Under the pieces are notes generated by a model, which was given only the letters and a program-made list of their open reading frames with translations, did not search any database and was not told the DNA's origin. The translations under genes and the position numbers were made by a program. From the NCBI RefSeq assembly GCF_020831405.1, contig NZ_JAJHPU010000037.1:55789-119788 (forward strand): a stretch of DNA of 64,000 nt. The letters run 5' to 3'. Shown here one piece after another: positions 25,358 through 33,728 of this stretch (positions are counted from its first letter, which is position 1; every line of letters begins with the position of its first letter). The stretch comes from Pseudomonas oryzagri. Lineage in GTDB: Bacteria; Pseudomonadota; Gammaproteobacteria; Pseudomonadales; Pseudomonadaceae.

Positions 25358-27436
25358 TCACCCCTTCGCCTTGAAGATATCGACCTTGGTCTCCAGGCAG
25401 CGGCGCAGAGTCAGGTCATTCGCGCCGATGCCGAACCAGCTGTCCGGCTTCTGGAAGAAGTCGAGACCACGGCCGATCTTGATCACCCAGCCGTTGTCGA
25501 TGCGGATCTCGCGGTCATGCAGGTTCTCGTTGATCCTGACCTCCAGTGCGATATCCATCTCCAGCAGGCTCTGCTTGAGCTCTTCCAGGCGTTCCGCAAC
25601 GTCCTTGAGGTCGGTGTCCTGGTCATAGCTGGTCGTCAGCTTGATGGCCTTGACCGTGGGTGACTTGATCACCGCCTCGCAGAAGCGCACGAAGTTGTGG
25701 ATCTGGTGATTGGCTCGAATATATGGATCTTCGATTTCCACGGTCTTCGCTCCCTTCAAGTAGGGAAGCACTATCGATTCGTAGCTGTAGCCGGTATCAC
25801 CGTAGTGGATGGTGTAATGCTGCTCTTGAAGCTCTGCTTCGCCGCCAGAGGCCACGACTGCAAGTGGCTGCTCAACCGTGGCGAGAGCTGCCCCAACCGG
25901 CTGATCGGAGGACACAGGCGCAGCACGCCCCTCCTCCCCTGCGCCGGCGTGAATGCTCTTGCGGGTCGGCTCCTGAGTGGCCGACGCATTGCGCGACTCA
26001 GGGCAGTAGACCACCACCTCGTTGCCTGAAGCATCGAGGTAGGACAAATTGATCCGCGCATACTCGTCATCGGTCTTGCGCTTGTTCATCTGCTCCTTGA
26101 CGCGGCGGCGGCCTTCGACCGCGTAGGCCACGTACTCAGCAAACTCCTGATCGGTCGGCGGGCCATTGGGGTGCAGGATCTTCAGGAAGGCACAAACGGT
26201 CTTCTTGATCCCCTTCTCGTCACGACCCTCAACCGCCCTCCCCAGCTTGATGCGCTTGCTGACCTCCTCGTAACGGTTGGTCTGCTTCAACTGGTAGTGG
26301 AAGGCTTCAGCCAGGTAGTCGGTGATGAAACCGTAGTGACTGGTCAGGAACTCGCTGCTGTTCTTCGGCATTTCCCAGCCCGGCAGGTAGCAGGCGAAAC
26401 GATCCTGGACCGCCAGGTCGAACTCCTTGGGCAGCGGCTGGAACAGGTCATGGACTTCCGAGTTGACGACCTGCTCGACCGAAAGATCCAGGTTACCCAC
26501 GAAGGCCATGGATGCATCGGCAATGACTTCCACCCCTCGGGAGAAACGCCCGTTGGCCATGAAGTCCTTCATGATCTGGATGGTGTCCTGATCCTTGACC
26601 TTGATCCCGCCCACCTCATCGAACGCCACCGTGTCCCAGTAACCTACCAGGCCGATCTTGTGGCGCTGGTTGTTGTAGAACAGGGTCGCCTTGGTGGCCT
26701 GGCCACCGCTAATCAGCGTCGAGTAGGGCGAGAACTCGCTGAAGAAGTAGGACTTGCCGGTGCCACGCGGCCCCAGCTCGATAAAGTTGTAGTTGGGCTC
26801 GATCAGCGGAGCCAGACGAGCGATGAAGTGCAACTTCACCCGCGGCGACAGCTTGCTCGGCTCCAGGCCTACCGAGCGCAGCACCACATCCAGCCACTCG
26901 TCCCGAGTGAACTGCTCCCGCCCTTCACAGTAACGCGTGAAGTCGAAGCGGCTCATCTGGATCGGGCGCAGATCCTCAACGTAGAAGGCGTAGTCGTCGT
27001 CTTCGATCTCGTTGAAGGCCAGGGTCACCTCGGCCCACAGACCGCCTTGCAACAGACGGTCGTGATCGCGGTAGTACTTCTCGCTGATCGCCACCTTGCG
27101 CGAGTCGAAGTTCTCCAGCGCAGCCCAGTGGCGGCGATCCTTCTCGACGTAATTGACGTGCACCTTGTCGATGAAGCGATGCTTGCCCTTGGTAGCCACC
27201 TTCGACTGGGCTGCGTTTGCCTCGTTGGGCCGCACATAGTTCTCGTTAAGCGTGTCGAGCACTGCCTCCAGACCAGCCTGGATCTCAGCGTCGTCATCAC
27301 TGGCACAGAAGCGCGCCAGGAGGAACTCCAGTACGAAGGTCGGCACGTTGGTGCCCTTCTTGATCCGATGCAACAGATCCTTGCGCACTACCTTGCCGTC
27401 GAACGTCGACGTGAGCTTCTGATCCAGGGTATCCAT
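25358..27436 (-). CDS. brxL: BREX protein BrxL with MITD1-like C-terminal domain
   Basis: The 692-residue protein is the BrxL AAA+ ATPase of BREX phage defence. It has the N-terminal BrxL region (about 1-200), Walker A in LGPRGTGKSYFFSEF (G222-S229), Walker B TVAFDEVGG (268-276) and the sensor-like FVGNLDLS. After a linker (about 480-538) residues 539-690 read HYTIHYGDTGYSYESI, EIEDPYIRANHQIHNFVRFCE, LHDREIRIDNGWVIKIGRGLD and ETKVDIF. This closely resembles the C-terminal phospholipase D-like domain of eukaryotic MITD1. The Ser-Lys Lon protease motif is not visible. It is the last gene of the operon, 3 nt after pglZ. Confidence 0.9.
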   Translation of the reverse strand: MDTLDQKLTSTFDGKVVRKDLLHRIKKGTNVPTFVLEFLLARFCASDDDAEIQAGLEAVLDTLNENYVRPNEANAAQSKVATKGKHRFIDKVHVNYVEKDRRHWAALENFDSRKVAISEKYYRDHDRLLQGGLWAEVTLAFNEIEDDDYAFYVEDLRPIQMSRFDFTRYCEGREQFTRDEWLDVVLRSVGLEPSKLSPRVKLHFIARLAPLIEPNYNFIELGPRGTGKSYFFSEFSPYSTLISGGQATKATLFYNNQRHKIGLVGYWDTVAFDEVGGIKVKDQDTIQIMKDFMANGRFSRGVEVIADASMAFVGNLDLSVEQVVNSEVHDLFQPLPKEFDLAVQDRFACYLPGWEMPKNSSEFLTSHYGFITDYLAEAFHYQLKQTNRYEEVSKRIKLGRAVEGRDEKGIKKTVCAFLKILHPNGPPTDQEFAEYVAYAVEGRRRVKEQMNKRKTDDEYARINLSYLDASGNEVVVYCPESRNASATQEPTRKSIHAGAGEEGRAAPVSSDQPVGAALATVEQPLAVVASGGEAELQEQHYTIHYGDTGYSYESIVLPYLKGAKTVEIEDPYIRANHQIHNFVRFCEAVIKSPTVKAIKLTTSYDQDTDLKDVAERLEELKQSLLEMDIALEVRINENLHDREIRIDNGWVIKIGRGLDFFQKPDSWFGIGANDLTLRRCLETKVDIFKAKG

Positions 27437-27439
27437 GGC

Positions 27440-29962
27440 TTACACCGCGTAGTCCGTTTCCAGCTCGATCTGGCTGTAAATGGCGTTGGTCTTCGGGTTC
27501 AGTGCCTTCACCTTGAATTTGCCTTCGAACTCCATCTGCATTTTCAGAGTGACTTGCACCTTGTCCCCGGCCTTGAGCGTCAGCGTACCGGTTGCCGGGT
27601 TGACCACGCCACCGGCCTTGGCCTCACCCACCACCTCGCCCTTGCTGTTGTGAGCCTCCAGCAGGATCTCGAAATCGCTCTCGGTCGAGAACATGTCTGC
27701 TGCCTCGACAGCCACATCGATCACCGGCACCCGCGTGGTGATGCGCTTGGCGCCGTTCTTGTAAGAGATACTGATCGCCGCCTTGTTGAGGCTCGGCTGC
27801 TCCTGGGCTTTCAGCTGCATGGTGATGACCGGTACCACGCATTCTTGCAGTGAAGCACCACCGTGGTAGTACAGCAGGCCACTGCGATAGGCGGCGAGCG
27901 TTTGCGGCCCAGCAAACTTGGCGAAGTCACCACGGATACCCAGCTTGTCGCTACTCATCACCAAGTGATTGGCGTCTGCGCTGCCATCACCCAGAGCGCA
28001 GCGGTCATGCACGACCAGCCAGTTGCCGGTCGGCTTGCTGCACACGTCCCCTGCCCCCGCATGGTTGTTCATGAAGAACCCATGGTCAGTGGCAATCACG
28101 ACTTCATGGAAGCCACGCTGGGTCAGCTTATGCACGGCCACGCGGATGCGCTTGAGCGCGTTGGTGATTTCCGCAGGCGCGGTGTCCGGATGGTTCTCGA
28201 AGTGGCTATCGATCTCCACTGCACGCAGCACCAGCAGATCGATGTCGGCACCAAAATCAACCCGATCCCGCACGAAATCTTCCAGCCTGCTTTCGGCAAA
28301 CCGCTGGCCATACCGCTTCCTGAACACTTCCATGCGCTGCGCCACGGTGTTGACCACCTGATCGCCCAGCATGGGCTGAATGCTCTGCTCAGCATTGCGC
28401 AGGAACAGCTGCTGGCCAGCTCCCGGCAACAGGCTGGCCATGCCGACTGGAGTCACACTGGGCAGCTGCACCAAAGCGGTCTTCAGCTCGACAACCCCAT
28501 CCCCTGCCAGCTGCCTTTCCAAGGCTACGCCCAGCTCATAGCGCAAGGCATCGATCATCAGGTAGGCGATCTTGCGGCCGTTCTGTTGCAGCTTGGGCGC
28601 GACCATTCGGTCGAATACATCCGCGTTGGCGAGATAGCCCGGCAGCGGCCAACCACTGCTCTGCAAGTGACGGGTAAAGACCAGCTGTACCTTCTCGGCC
28701 AACTTGCCGTACTGCTTGCGGGCCTGCTGCTTGACGGGCGTCATCACGCCATCGGCATCCTGCCACTCGAAGTCACTGACAGCCTGCTCGAACTCGCGAT
28801 GCAGACGATCCACCTCGCGCAGCGAGCCCACGTAGAACTCCAGCAAGGTTTCCAGGTTGCGGGTGTGATCACCCAACTGACGATCCAGGTCTTCACAGCT
28901 CTGCATCAGCTCCAGAGCCGAGCGCAACAGATCCCACTGGCCATGGCTCTCACCCTTACCCGTCCACACCGAACGCTGGTGCTGCTCCAGAATCCGCCGC
29001 ACCTGGTCAGTGTCGTCGCTCAGGATCGCAGCGATGGCGCGATTGAGGAAGGTACGCTCCTCGAAAGGGAAGGTATCCCGCTGGCCTAGATCGACCAGTT
29101 GAGCGCAGTGCTCGACCAGTCCCAGCTCGGTTTCGATTTCCTCGGCTCTGTCGATATACAGGCCCTGGGTGCGGCGATCATTGCGCAGATCATCGCAGAG
29201 CCCTTCGATCACCGGCTTGGCGATGCTGTCCGCCCGCGGAATGTCGACCAATGCCGCGGGCAACTGCTCGGGCAGATCGAAGACGAACTCGCTGAACAGC
29301 ACGAAACGCCACAGCTCGTTGGCAATCGACGACCAGGTCTTGCCTTTGGTCTTCAGCGACAGACCAATGCTGCTCTTCAGCAGATCGCGAGCTTCGCCTA
29401 CCCAGGTATCACTGTCCTTGAGTGCAGTCTCTTGCTGGGCACTCGGCGCCAGCAGGGAGAACAGAATGTCTCGGCTGGACTCCGCCTTGAGCAATGAACG
29501 TAGGTTCGGCCAACCCAGGCCGCCACCGACAGCATCGATCACCGCAAAACTCGGGTTGGAGTCATCCTCGAAGATCTGCCGGATGGCTATGGTCTGATCG
29601 GGTTTGGCCTTCAGACACAGGCTGAGGAAACTGTCGCTGTCGCCAGCGGGGAAAACCTCACCGCAGGCGCCATAGGCTGCGAAAGGATCAGACTGCTTGG
29701 CCTCCTCGGTCAGTGGCTGAGCGACCGGAACATAGACCAGCAGCTTGTCCAGCAGCCCTTTGCCCAGTGCGACTAGCGCCTTGCTCGCCTGCTCGCGGCT
29801 GAGGATGCTGCTCTCGGAGGCGTCTACCACCTCGCAGCGCTCATCAGCCAACGCCAGGCAGGTTTCCCTATAGCGCCGCTCCGGGTCGTAAACGACCAAC
29901 ACGCCGCGCTTCGACAGCCGCGGCGCGAGGATTTCCTGTTGGATGAAGGTCTGAATACTCAT
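27440..29962 (-). CDS. pglZ: BREX phosphatase-family protein PglZ
   Basis: This 840-residue protein carries the alkaline-phosphatase-superfamily PglZ domain. Metal-site motifs are visible: IAYLMIDALRYELG (Asp about 471), SVTPVGMASLLPG (Thr about 504), VVIATDHGFF (about 650) and YYHGGASLQECVVPV (His about 743). The N-terminal 400 residues are a BREX-specific helical region and the last 100 residues look like a beta-rich Ig-like domain. PglZ is required for BREX defence, with unclear biochemistry. The ATG at 29962 overlaps the stop of the DUF262 gene as TGATG; a TTG one codon earlier is also possible. Confidence 0.93.
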   Translation of the reverse strand: MSIQTFIQQEILAPRLSKRGVLVVYDPERRYRETCLALADERCEVVDASESSILSREQASKALVALGKGLLDKLLVYVPVAQPLTEEAKQSDPFAAYGACGEVFPAGDSDSFLSLCLKAKPDQTIAIRQIFEDDSNPSFAVIDAVGGGLGWPNLRSLLKAESSRDILFSLLAPSAQQETALKDSDTWVGEARDLLKSSIGLSLKTKGKTWSSIANELWRFVLFSEFVFDLPEQLPAALVDIPRADSIAKPVIEGLCDDLRNDRRTQGLYIDRAEEIETELGLVEHCAQLVDLGQRDTFPFEERTFLNRAIAAILSDDTDQVRRILEQHQRSVWTGKGESHGQWDLLRSALELMQSCEDLDRQLGDHTRNLETLLEFYVGSLREVDRLHREFEQAVSDFEWQDADGVMTPVKQQARKQYGKLAEKVQLVFTRHLQSSGWPLPGYLANADVFDRMVAPKLQQNGRKIAYLMIDALRYELGVALERQLAGDGVVELKTALVQLPSVTPVGMASLLPGAGQQLFLRNAEQSIQPMLGDQVVNTVAQRMEVFRKRYGQRFAESRLEDFVRDRVDFGADIDLLVLRAVEIDSHFENHPDTAPAEITNALKRIRVAVHKLTQRGFHEVVIATDHGFFMNNHAGAGDVCSKPTGNWLVVHDRCALGDGSADANHLVMSSDKLGIRGDFAKFAGPQTLAAYRSGLLYYHGGASLQECVVPVITMQLKAQEQPSLNKAAISISYKNGAKRITTRVPVIDVAVEAADMFSTESDFEILLEAHNSKGEVVGEAKAGGVVNPATGTLTLKAGDKVQVTLKMQMEFEGKFKVKALNPKTNAIYSQIELETDYAV

Positions 29963-31812
29963 CAAACAACAGCCTCTTCAACAGCATTGAGCACCGACCA
30001 GAGGCCGGATACATCGGGAGATTCCCCCTCAGCCATCTGCTTCATTGCAGCCTCAACCAGCAGGGCTCGGTTATGCAAGAATGCGGTGAAGTCTCCGTTC
30101 AACCGCTTTACGAACTCGTCACCGCTGACAGCGCCATAATGCGCCCTGGCCAGATCGTCATAGTCGATCAGGTGAGTTTTGAGACGCTGGCGCACGGTGT
30201 CTTCGCCAGCCCAATCCACACGATCCTTCAGATAGTCGAGAGGATCCTTGCGCCCAATGCTTCGATTGGTTTTCCAGGTGATCAGCGCACAGTTGAGCGC
30301 CAGATAGCTTGGGATATTGGCCTCAGCCAGCAACGCATCAGGGAAGACGTGGTGGTACTCCCGCCCCTGCAAGCTCTCGTACGAGGCCGGCTTGTGGTCG
30401 GCGAAGTCGACTGCCCCGAGGTAGGTCGTCACCGCCATGATGGCTCGCGCCTCGATACCAGTCCCCTTCGGCCAACCTGCACTCATCAGCTCATCTATGG
30501 TCGCCAGCGGATGCTGGGAGCGATCCAGAACAGGCACCGCTGCAAGATCTTCATCCGTAAAGTCCTTCTTTTGCAGGAGCAGCTTCAACGCCTTGAAGTC
30601 GGCAAAGGCCCGCGATGCAGCTGAATTCTCGTAACGGTCACTGAAGAAGGACGACCACAGATAACGGCGCAGCAGTTTCTCCGCATTGCCCAGGAAGTCT
30701 CCATGCTCCGGGATCAGTGCATAGCTGGCTGCCAATACGGCCAGCACGGCGTTGGTAGGCAACCGTGCAGAGTCGTAGATGCCCTGGCTCGCCAACAACG
30801 CCGCCATGCGCTCCAAGCCACGCTCAAGCGTCGACCAGTTGTCCAGCATGAGCGGCTTGGACATTTCCACCATGCCGCGCGTACTGGGGATTTTCTCCTG
30901 AAGCAGCGCCGACGTGGACAGGATCAGGTCGCCCAGCTCACTGTAACGGCTGACGTGCGGGCACTTATCATTCAGTGCAACCTGAAGCTCATGCAGCGAG
31001 CGGCCCGCGACGTTCTCGACCTCCGCAACGATGATGTCGTACAGCGAAAGCGGCTTGCTGTTGGTATTCATGTTGATGAACACCTGTAGAGCCACTTCCT
31101 TGGACGTGTCGGCTGGTAACGAGAGATAAGGCAGGTTGAAGTGCGTTACCCGCTCGCGCAGGGTGTTGAGCTCGTTCTTGAACTGCTCGCGCAATGCGTT
31201 GTAGCTCTCCATCTTGTCCCAGGCATCGGGATCGCCCTTGCTCGGCCGCAAGTGGTTGGTCGCGCTGGCCAGCCAGGCATCGATTTCGCCCACCAAGTCG
31301 CCAGGACGCAGCAGGGAAATGGGTACGAACCCGCGCTCGAAACTACTCCGGGGCTCATCCGCCCAACGGGGCATGCGCAGGCCATTCTTGTTGATCCAGC
31401 GGGGAATGCAGCAGACCTCCACCTCATCGCCCGGCTCATCGTAGTAACGGTCGAACTGCGGCAGATAGACGAAGTAGGTTTCCCACTTGTAGTTGTTGTG
31501 CATCGAGCGCCAGAAAGCTGTCAGACGCTGCTGACCATCAAGCAGGTGCTGGTTAACACGCCCTGCTGCCGGAGGCTCCGCGGTAGAGATGTAGCGTGAC
31601 TCGAACTTCTCGAGATCACCCACCTCGAGCGCCAGGGTCACGCCCACGGGCAGGTTGTTGATGATGGTATTGAGAAACCCGGTCACCCTATTGCGATCCC
31701 AAGCCTCGAAACGCTGGAAACGCGGCAGCTTTACCTGCCCCTGCTGGATGCTCTGGAACCAGACGCCCAGTGTTCTGTCCTGGGCTTTGCTGGATTGCTG
31801 CATGATGCTCAT
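29962..31812 (-). CDS. DUF262/HNH (GmrSD-like) type IV restriction protein, BrxU-like position
   Basis: The 616-residue protein starts with a DUF262 domain: LPRFQRFEAWDRN (29-41) and LLDGQQRLTAFW (90-101), the ParB-like nucleotide-binding motif of GmrS. Near residue 505 it has YHHVFPDALL followed by LNCALITWKTNRSIGRKDP, an HNH-type DUF1524-like active site as in GmrD. Such fused enzymes restrict phage DNA with modified bases. It overlaps pglX by 4 nt (ATGA) and pglZ by 1 nt (TGATG). The place between pglX and pglZ is the one described for brxU in an E. fergusonii plasmid BREX island, so a complementary type IV nuclease is the best reading. Confidence 0.8.
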   Translation of the reverse strand: MSIMQQSSKAQDRTLGVWFQSIQQGQVKLPRFQRFEAWDRNRVTGFLNTIINNLPVGVTLALEVGDLEKFESRYISTAEPPAAGRVNQHLLDGQQRLTAFWRSMHNNYKWETYFVYLPQFDRYYDEPGDEVEVCCIPRWINKNGLRMPRWADEPRSSFERGFVPISLLRPGDLVGEIDAWLASATNHLRPSKGDPDAWDKMESYNALREQFKNELNTLRERVTHFNLPYLSLPADTSKEVALQVFINMNTNSKPLSLYDIIVAEVENVAGRSLHELQVALNDKCPHVSRYSELGDLILSTSALLQEKIPSTRGMVEMSKPLMLDNWSTLERGLERMAALLASQGIYDSARLPTNAVLAVLAASYALIPEHGDFLGNAEKLLRRYLWSSFFSDRYENSAASRAFADFKALKLLLQKKDFTDEDLAAVPVLDRSQHPLATIDELMSAGWPKGTGIEARAIMAVTTYLGAVDFADHKPASYESLQGREYHHVFPDALLAEANIPSYLALNCALITWKTNRSIGRKDPLDYLKDRVDWAGEDTVRQRLKTHLIDYDDLARAHYGAVSGDEFVKRLNGDFTAFLHNRALLVEAAMKQMAEGESPDVSGLWSVLNAVEEAVV

Positions 31813-33728
31813 TCGGTGCTCCCTGCTTTCTTGCGACCACGGGTTTTCTTCGGGGTGGGTTCAGGCTCGACGTACAGATGCTCCAACCCGTGAGCGATGG
31901 CCAGCGACTTGTCGGTGACGCACTTGTCGCGAACCCGCTGCGGCCAGTAGTTCATCGCCAGGTGTGCCCAGTCGTAGTCGCCCTTTTCCAGCTTGGCCCA
32001 GGTGTCTTTCAGCACCTTCTGCCAGGGCTTGAGGCGGAACAGCTTCCAGAGCGGGGCCGCAGTGATCTGCACACCGTCGTCGTGGTTGGGGCGGTAGTTG
32101 GGGGCGATTTCCAGCAGGCTGTCGCGCAGGTCGGCCAGCTCGTGCTCCAGGCTGGCCAGGGCCTCTAGACGCTTTTCGTCCTGCTTGCTGCGGCCGGCGC
32201 CCTTGTCGCGCAGGGTTTGCAGCTCCTTGCGCACATCCTCCAGCTTTGGATCAACGAAGTCGTTGACGGCGGTGAACAGAGTCTGGTCGCTCAGGCTGGG
32301 GTAGTAGAGCCACAGCGTGTAGCTACCGGAAGCAGTCGCCAGCGGCCAGTAGATCGGTGCCTTGCGGCGACTCTTGGAGTAGCGCTTGAGGTGGAAGGCG
32401 AAGAAGTCTTTTTGCAGCCAACGGCGCACGTCCTCAACCACCGGCGCATCAACGGTTTCCAGCACCTGTTCGACCAGGCGGGCCAGGTCGTGGGTATGGC
32501 CCTGGTCGTCCACCAGGATGCCGGCATGCTGATGGAAAGGCGTGGCGCCATCCGGCAACATACCGGGGCTTTTGGCCGGCAGCGGATCGAAGGGCTCCGG
32601 CTCGGGCGGTGCAACACGCTCACCGGTGGCCAGGCGCCAGTCGAAGCGACCAAAGGCGACACCGACTGCCCAGGACAGCAGCGCGTCGCTGCTCGGTGCA
32701 TCATCCACCACCTCGTCTTCGTCACCCTCATCCTCATCGTTGGGCTCATCGGCAGCAGCTTCGGCGCCAGCTCCACCTAACGCTGCGGCACGATCGGACT
32801 CGGAAAAGCCGTAGAGGTCAAAGGCGATATCATCAATCTCCGCCTGGATTCGCGAAAGCTCCGCTTCGATGGCAGGTGGGTCGTAATCGCCCAGACGGGC
32901 GCGCAGCACAGCAGGCAGCGCGAAGGCATGCGAGACTTCTTCGATGGTGTCGAGTGCGCGCTTGAGCGACCAAGCGCGACGGGCCAGGGCGGCAAGCGTC
33001 TCTTGTTGGTCGGCGTTAAAGTCGGGAACAGGAGTCTTCTGGATAACACCGACTTCGTATGAGCCGAACGCCATCTGCAACGATACCAACAAGCCAAAGG
33101 CTTGACTGTTCACCAGGGCAAGAAGCGCCAGCAAGGCATCGGGCGCGTCGTCGGCGACGAACGCGGCCGGACCTTTGTCGGCAAATATGCAGCCCTGGGG
33201 CATGGCACGCAGACTGAGGCCGCCTTGCGTTCGCCGCGGCCAGGTGAGGCCGGAGCGGAAATAGCAATGCGGATTGTGTAGCTCGGCCTTCCAATGGGGG
33301 CTCCAGCCCCTGCTTTCTCGATAGTCGCTTACAAATGTCTTAGCCTCGCGCCCATCGTCTTCCCAACGAATCGTGAGTGGGATATCTGCGTAGAAGGGTG
33401 AGTAATACCCTCCCTTTGCAAAAGATGGATATCGGCCTTCACTAGGTGATATCTCCCAGTTCAGGCGAAGAAATCGCCCGTCGTCTTTCGTTGAGGCCCC
33501 AATCGCAGCGATTCTGCTCTGTGTTTGTAGAGGTGGTTGATACGCAAAGGTCTGCCTAACGGCTTCCGAAACCCAATACGCAAACGGAGCTCCGGGCACT
33601 CCCCGAAACGATTCAGGCGCCACCTGAAACACCCGTGCATCACTTTCCCCCGAACGCAAGGCCGTGCAACTAGCCAGCAGATTGGTGGCTTTTTCTTTAT
33701 CCGCCAGTAGGCGCAAGAAAGTGGTCAT
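31809..33728 (-). CDS. pglX: PglX C-terminal half (BREX methyltransferase specificity part), separate frame
   Basis: The 639-residue product continues the PglX sequence directly after the N-terminal half: TFLRLLADKEKATNLL, then PGAPFAYWVSEAVRQTFAYQPPLQ, SRGWSPHWKAELHNPHCYFRSGLTWPRR and later FRLKPWQKVLKDTWAKLEKGDYDWAHLAMNYWPQRV. This part of PglX covers target recognition and the C-terminal region. It begins with an ATG that overlaps the previous stop (ATGA) and has a GGAG site 8 nt upstream, so it can be made by coupled translation. Adding one base at the junction would join the two halves into a normal PglX of about 1,270 residues. Confidence 0.88.
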   Translation of the reverse strand: MTTFLRLLADKEKATNLLASCTALRSGESDARVFQVAPESFRGVPGAPFAYWVSEAVRQTFAYQPPLQTQSRIAAIGASTKDDGRFLRLNWEISPSEGRYPSFAKGGYYSPFYADIPLTIRWEDDGREAKTFVSDYRESRGWSPHWKAELHNPHCYFRSGLTWPRRTQGGLSLRAMPQGCIFADKGPAAFVADDAPDALLALLALVNSQAFGLLVSLQMAFGSYEVGVIQKTPVPDFNADQQETLAALARRAWSLKRALDTIEEVSHAFALPAVLRARLGDYDPPAIEAELSRIQAEIDDIAFDLYGFSESDRAAALGGAGAEAAADEPNDEDEGDEDEVVDDAPSSDALLSWAVGVAFGRFDWRLATGERVAPPEPEPFDPLPAKSPGMLPDGATPFHQHAGILVDDQGHTHDLARLVEQVLETVDAPVVEDVRRWLQKDFFAFHLKRYSKSRRKAPIYWPLATASGSYTLWLYYPSLSDQTLFTAVNDFVDPKLEDVRKELQTLRDKGAGRSKQDEKRLEALASLEHELADLRDSLLEIAPNYRPNHDDGVQITAAPLWKLFRLKPWQKVLKDTWAKLEKGDYDWAHLAMNYWPQRVRDKCVTDKSLAIAHGLEHLYVEPEPTPKKTRGRKKAGSTE

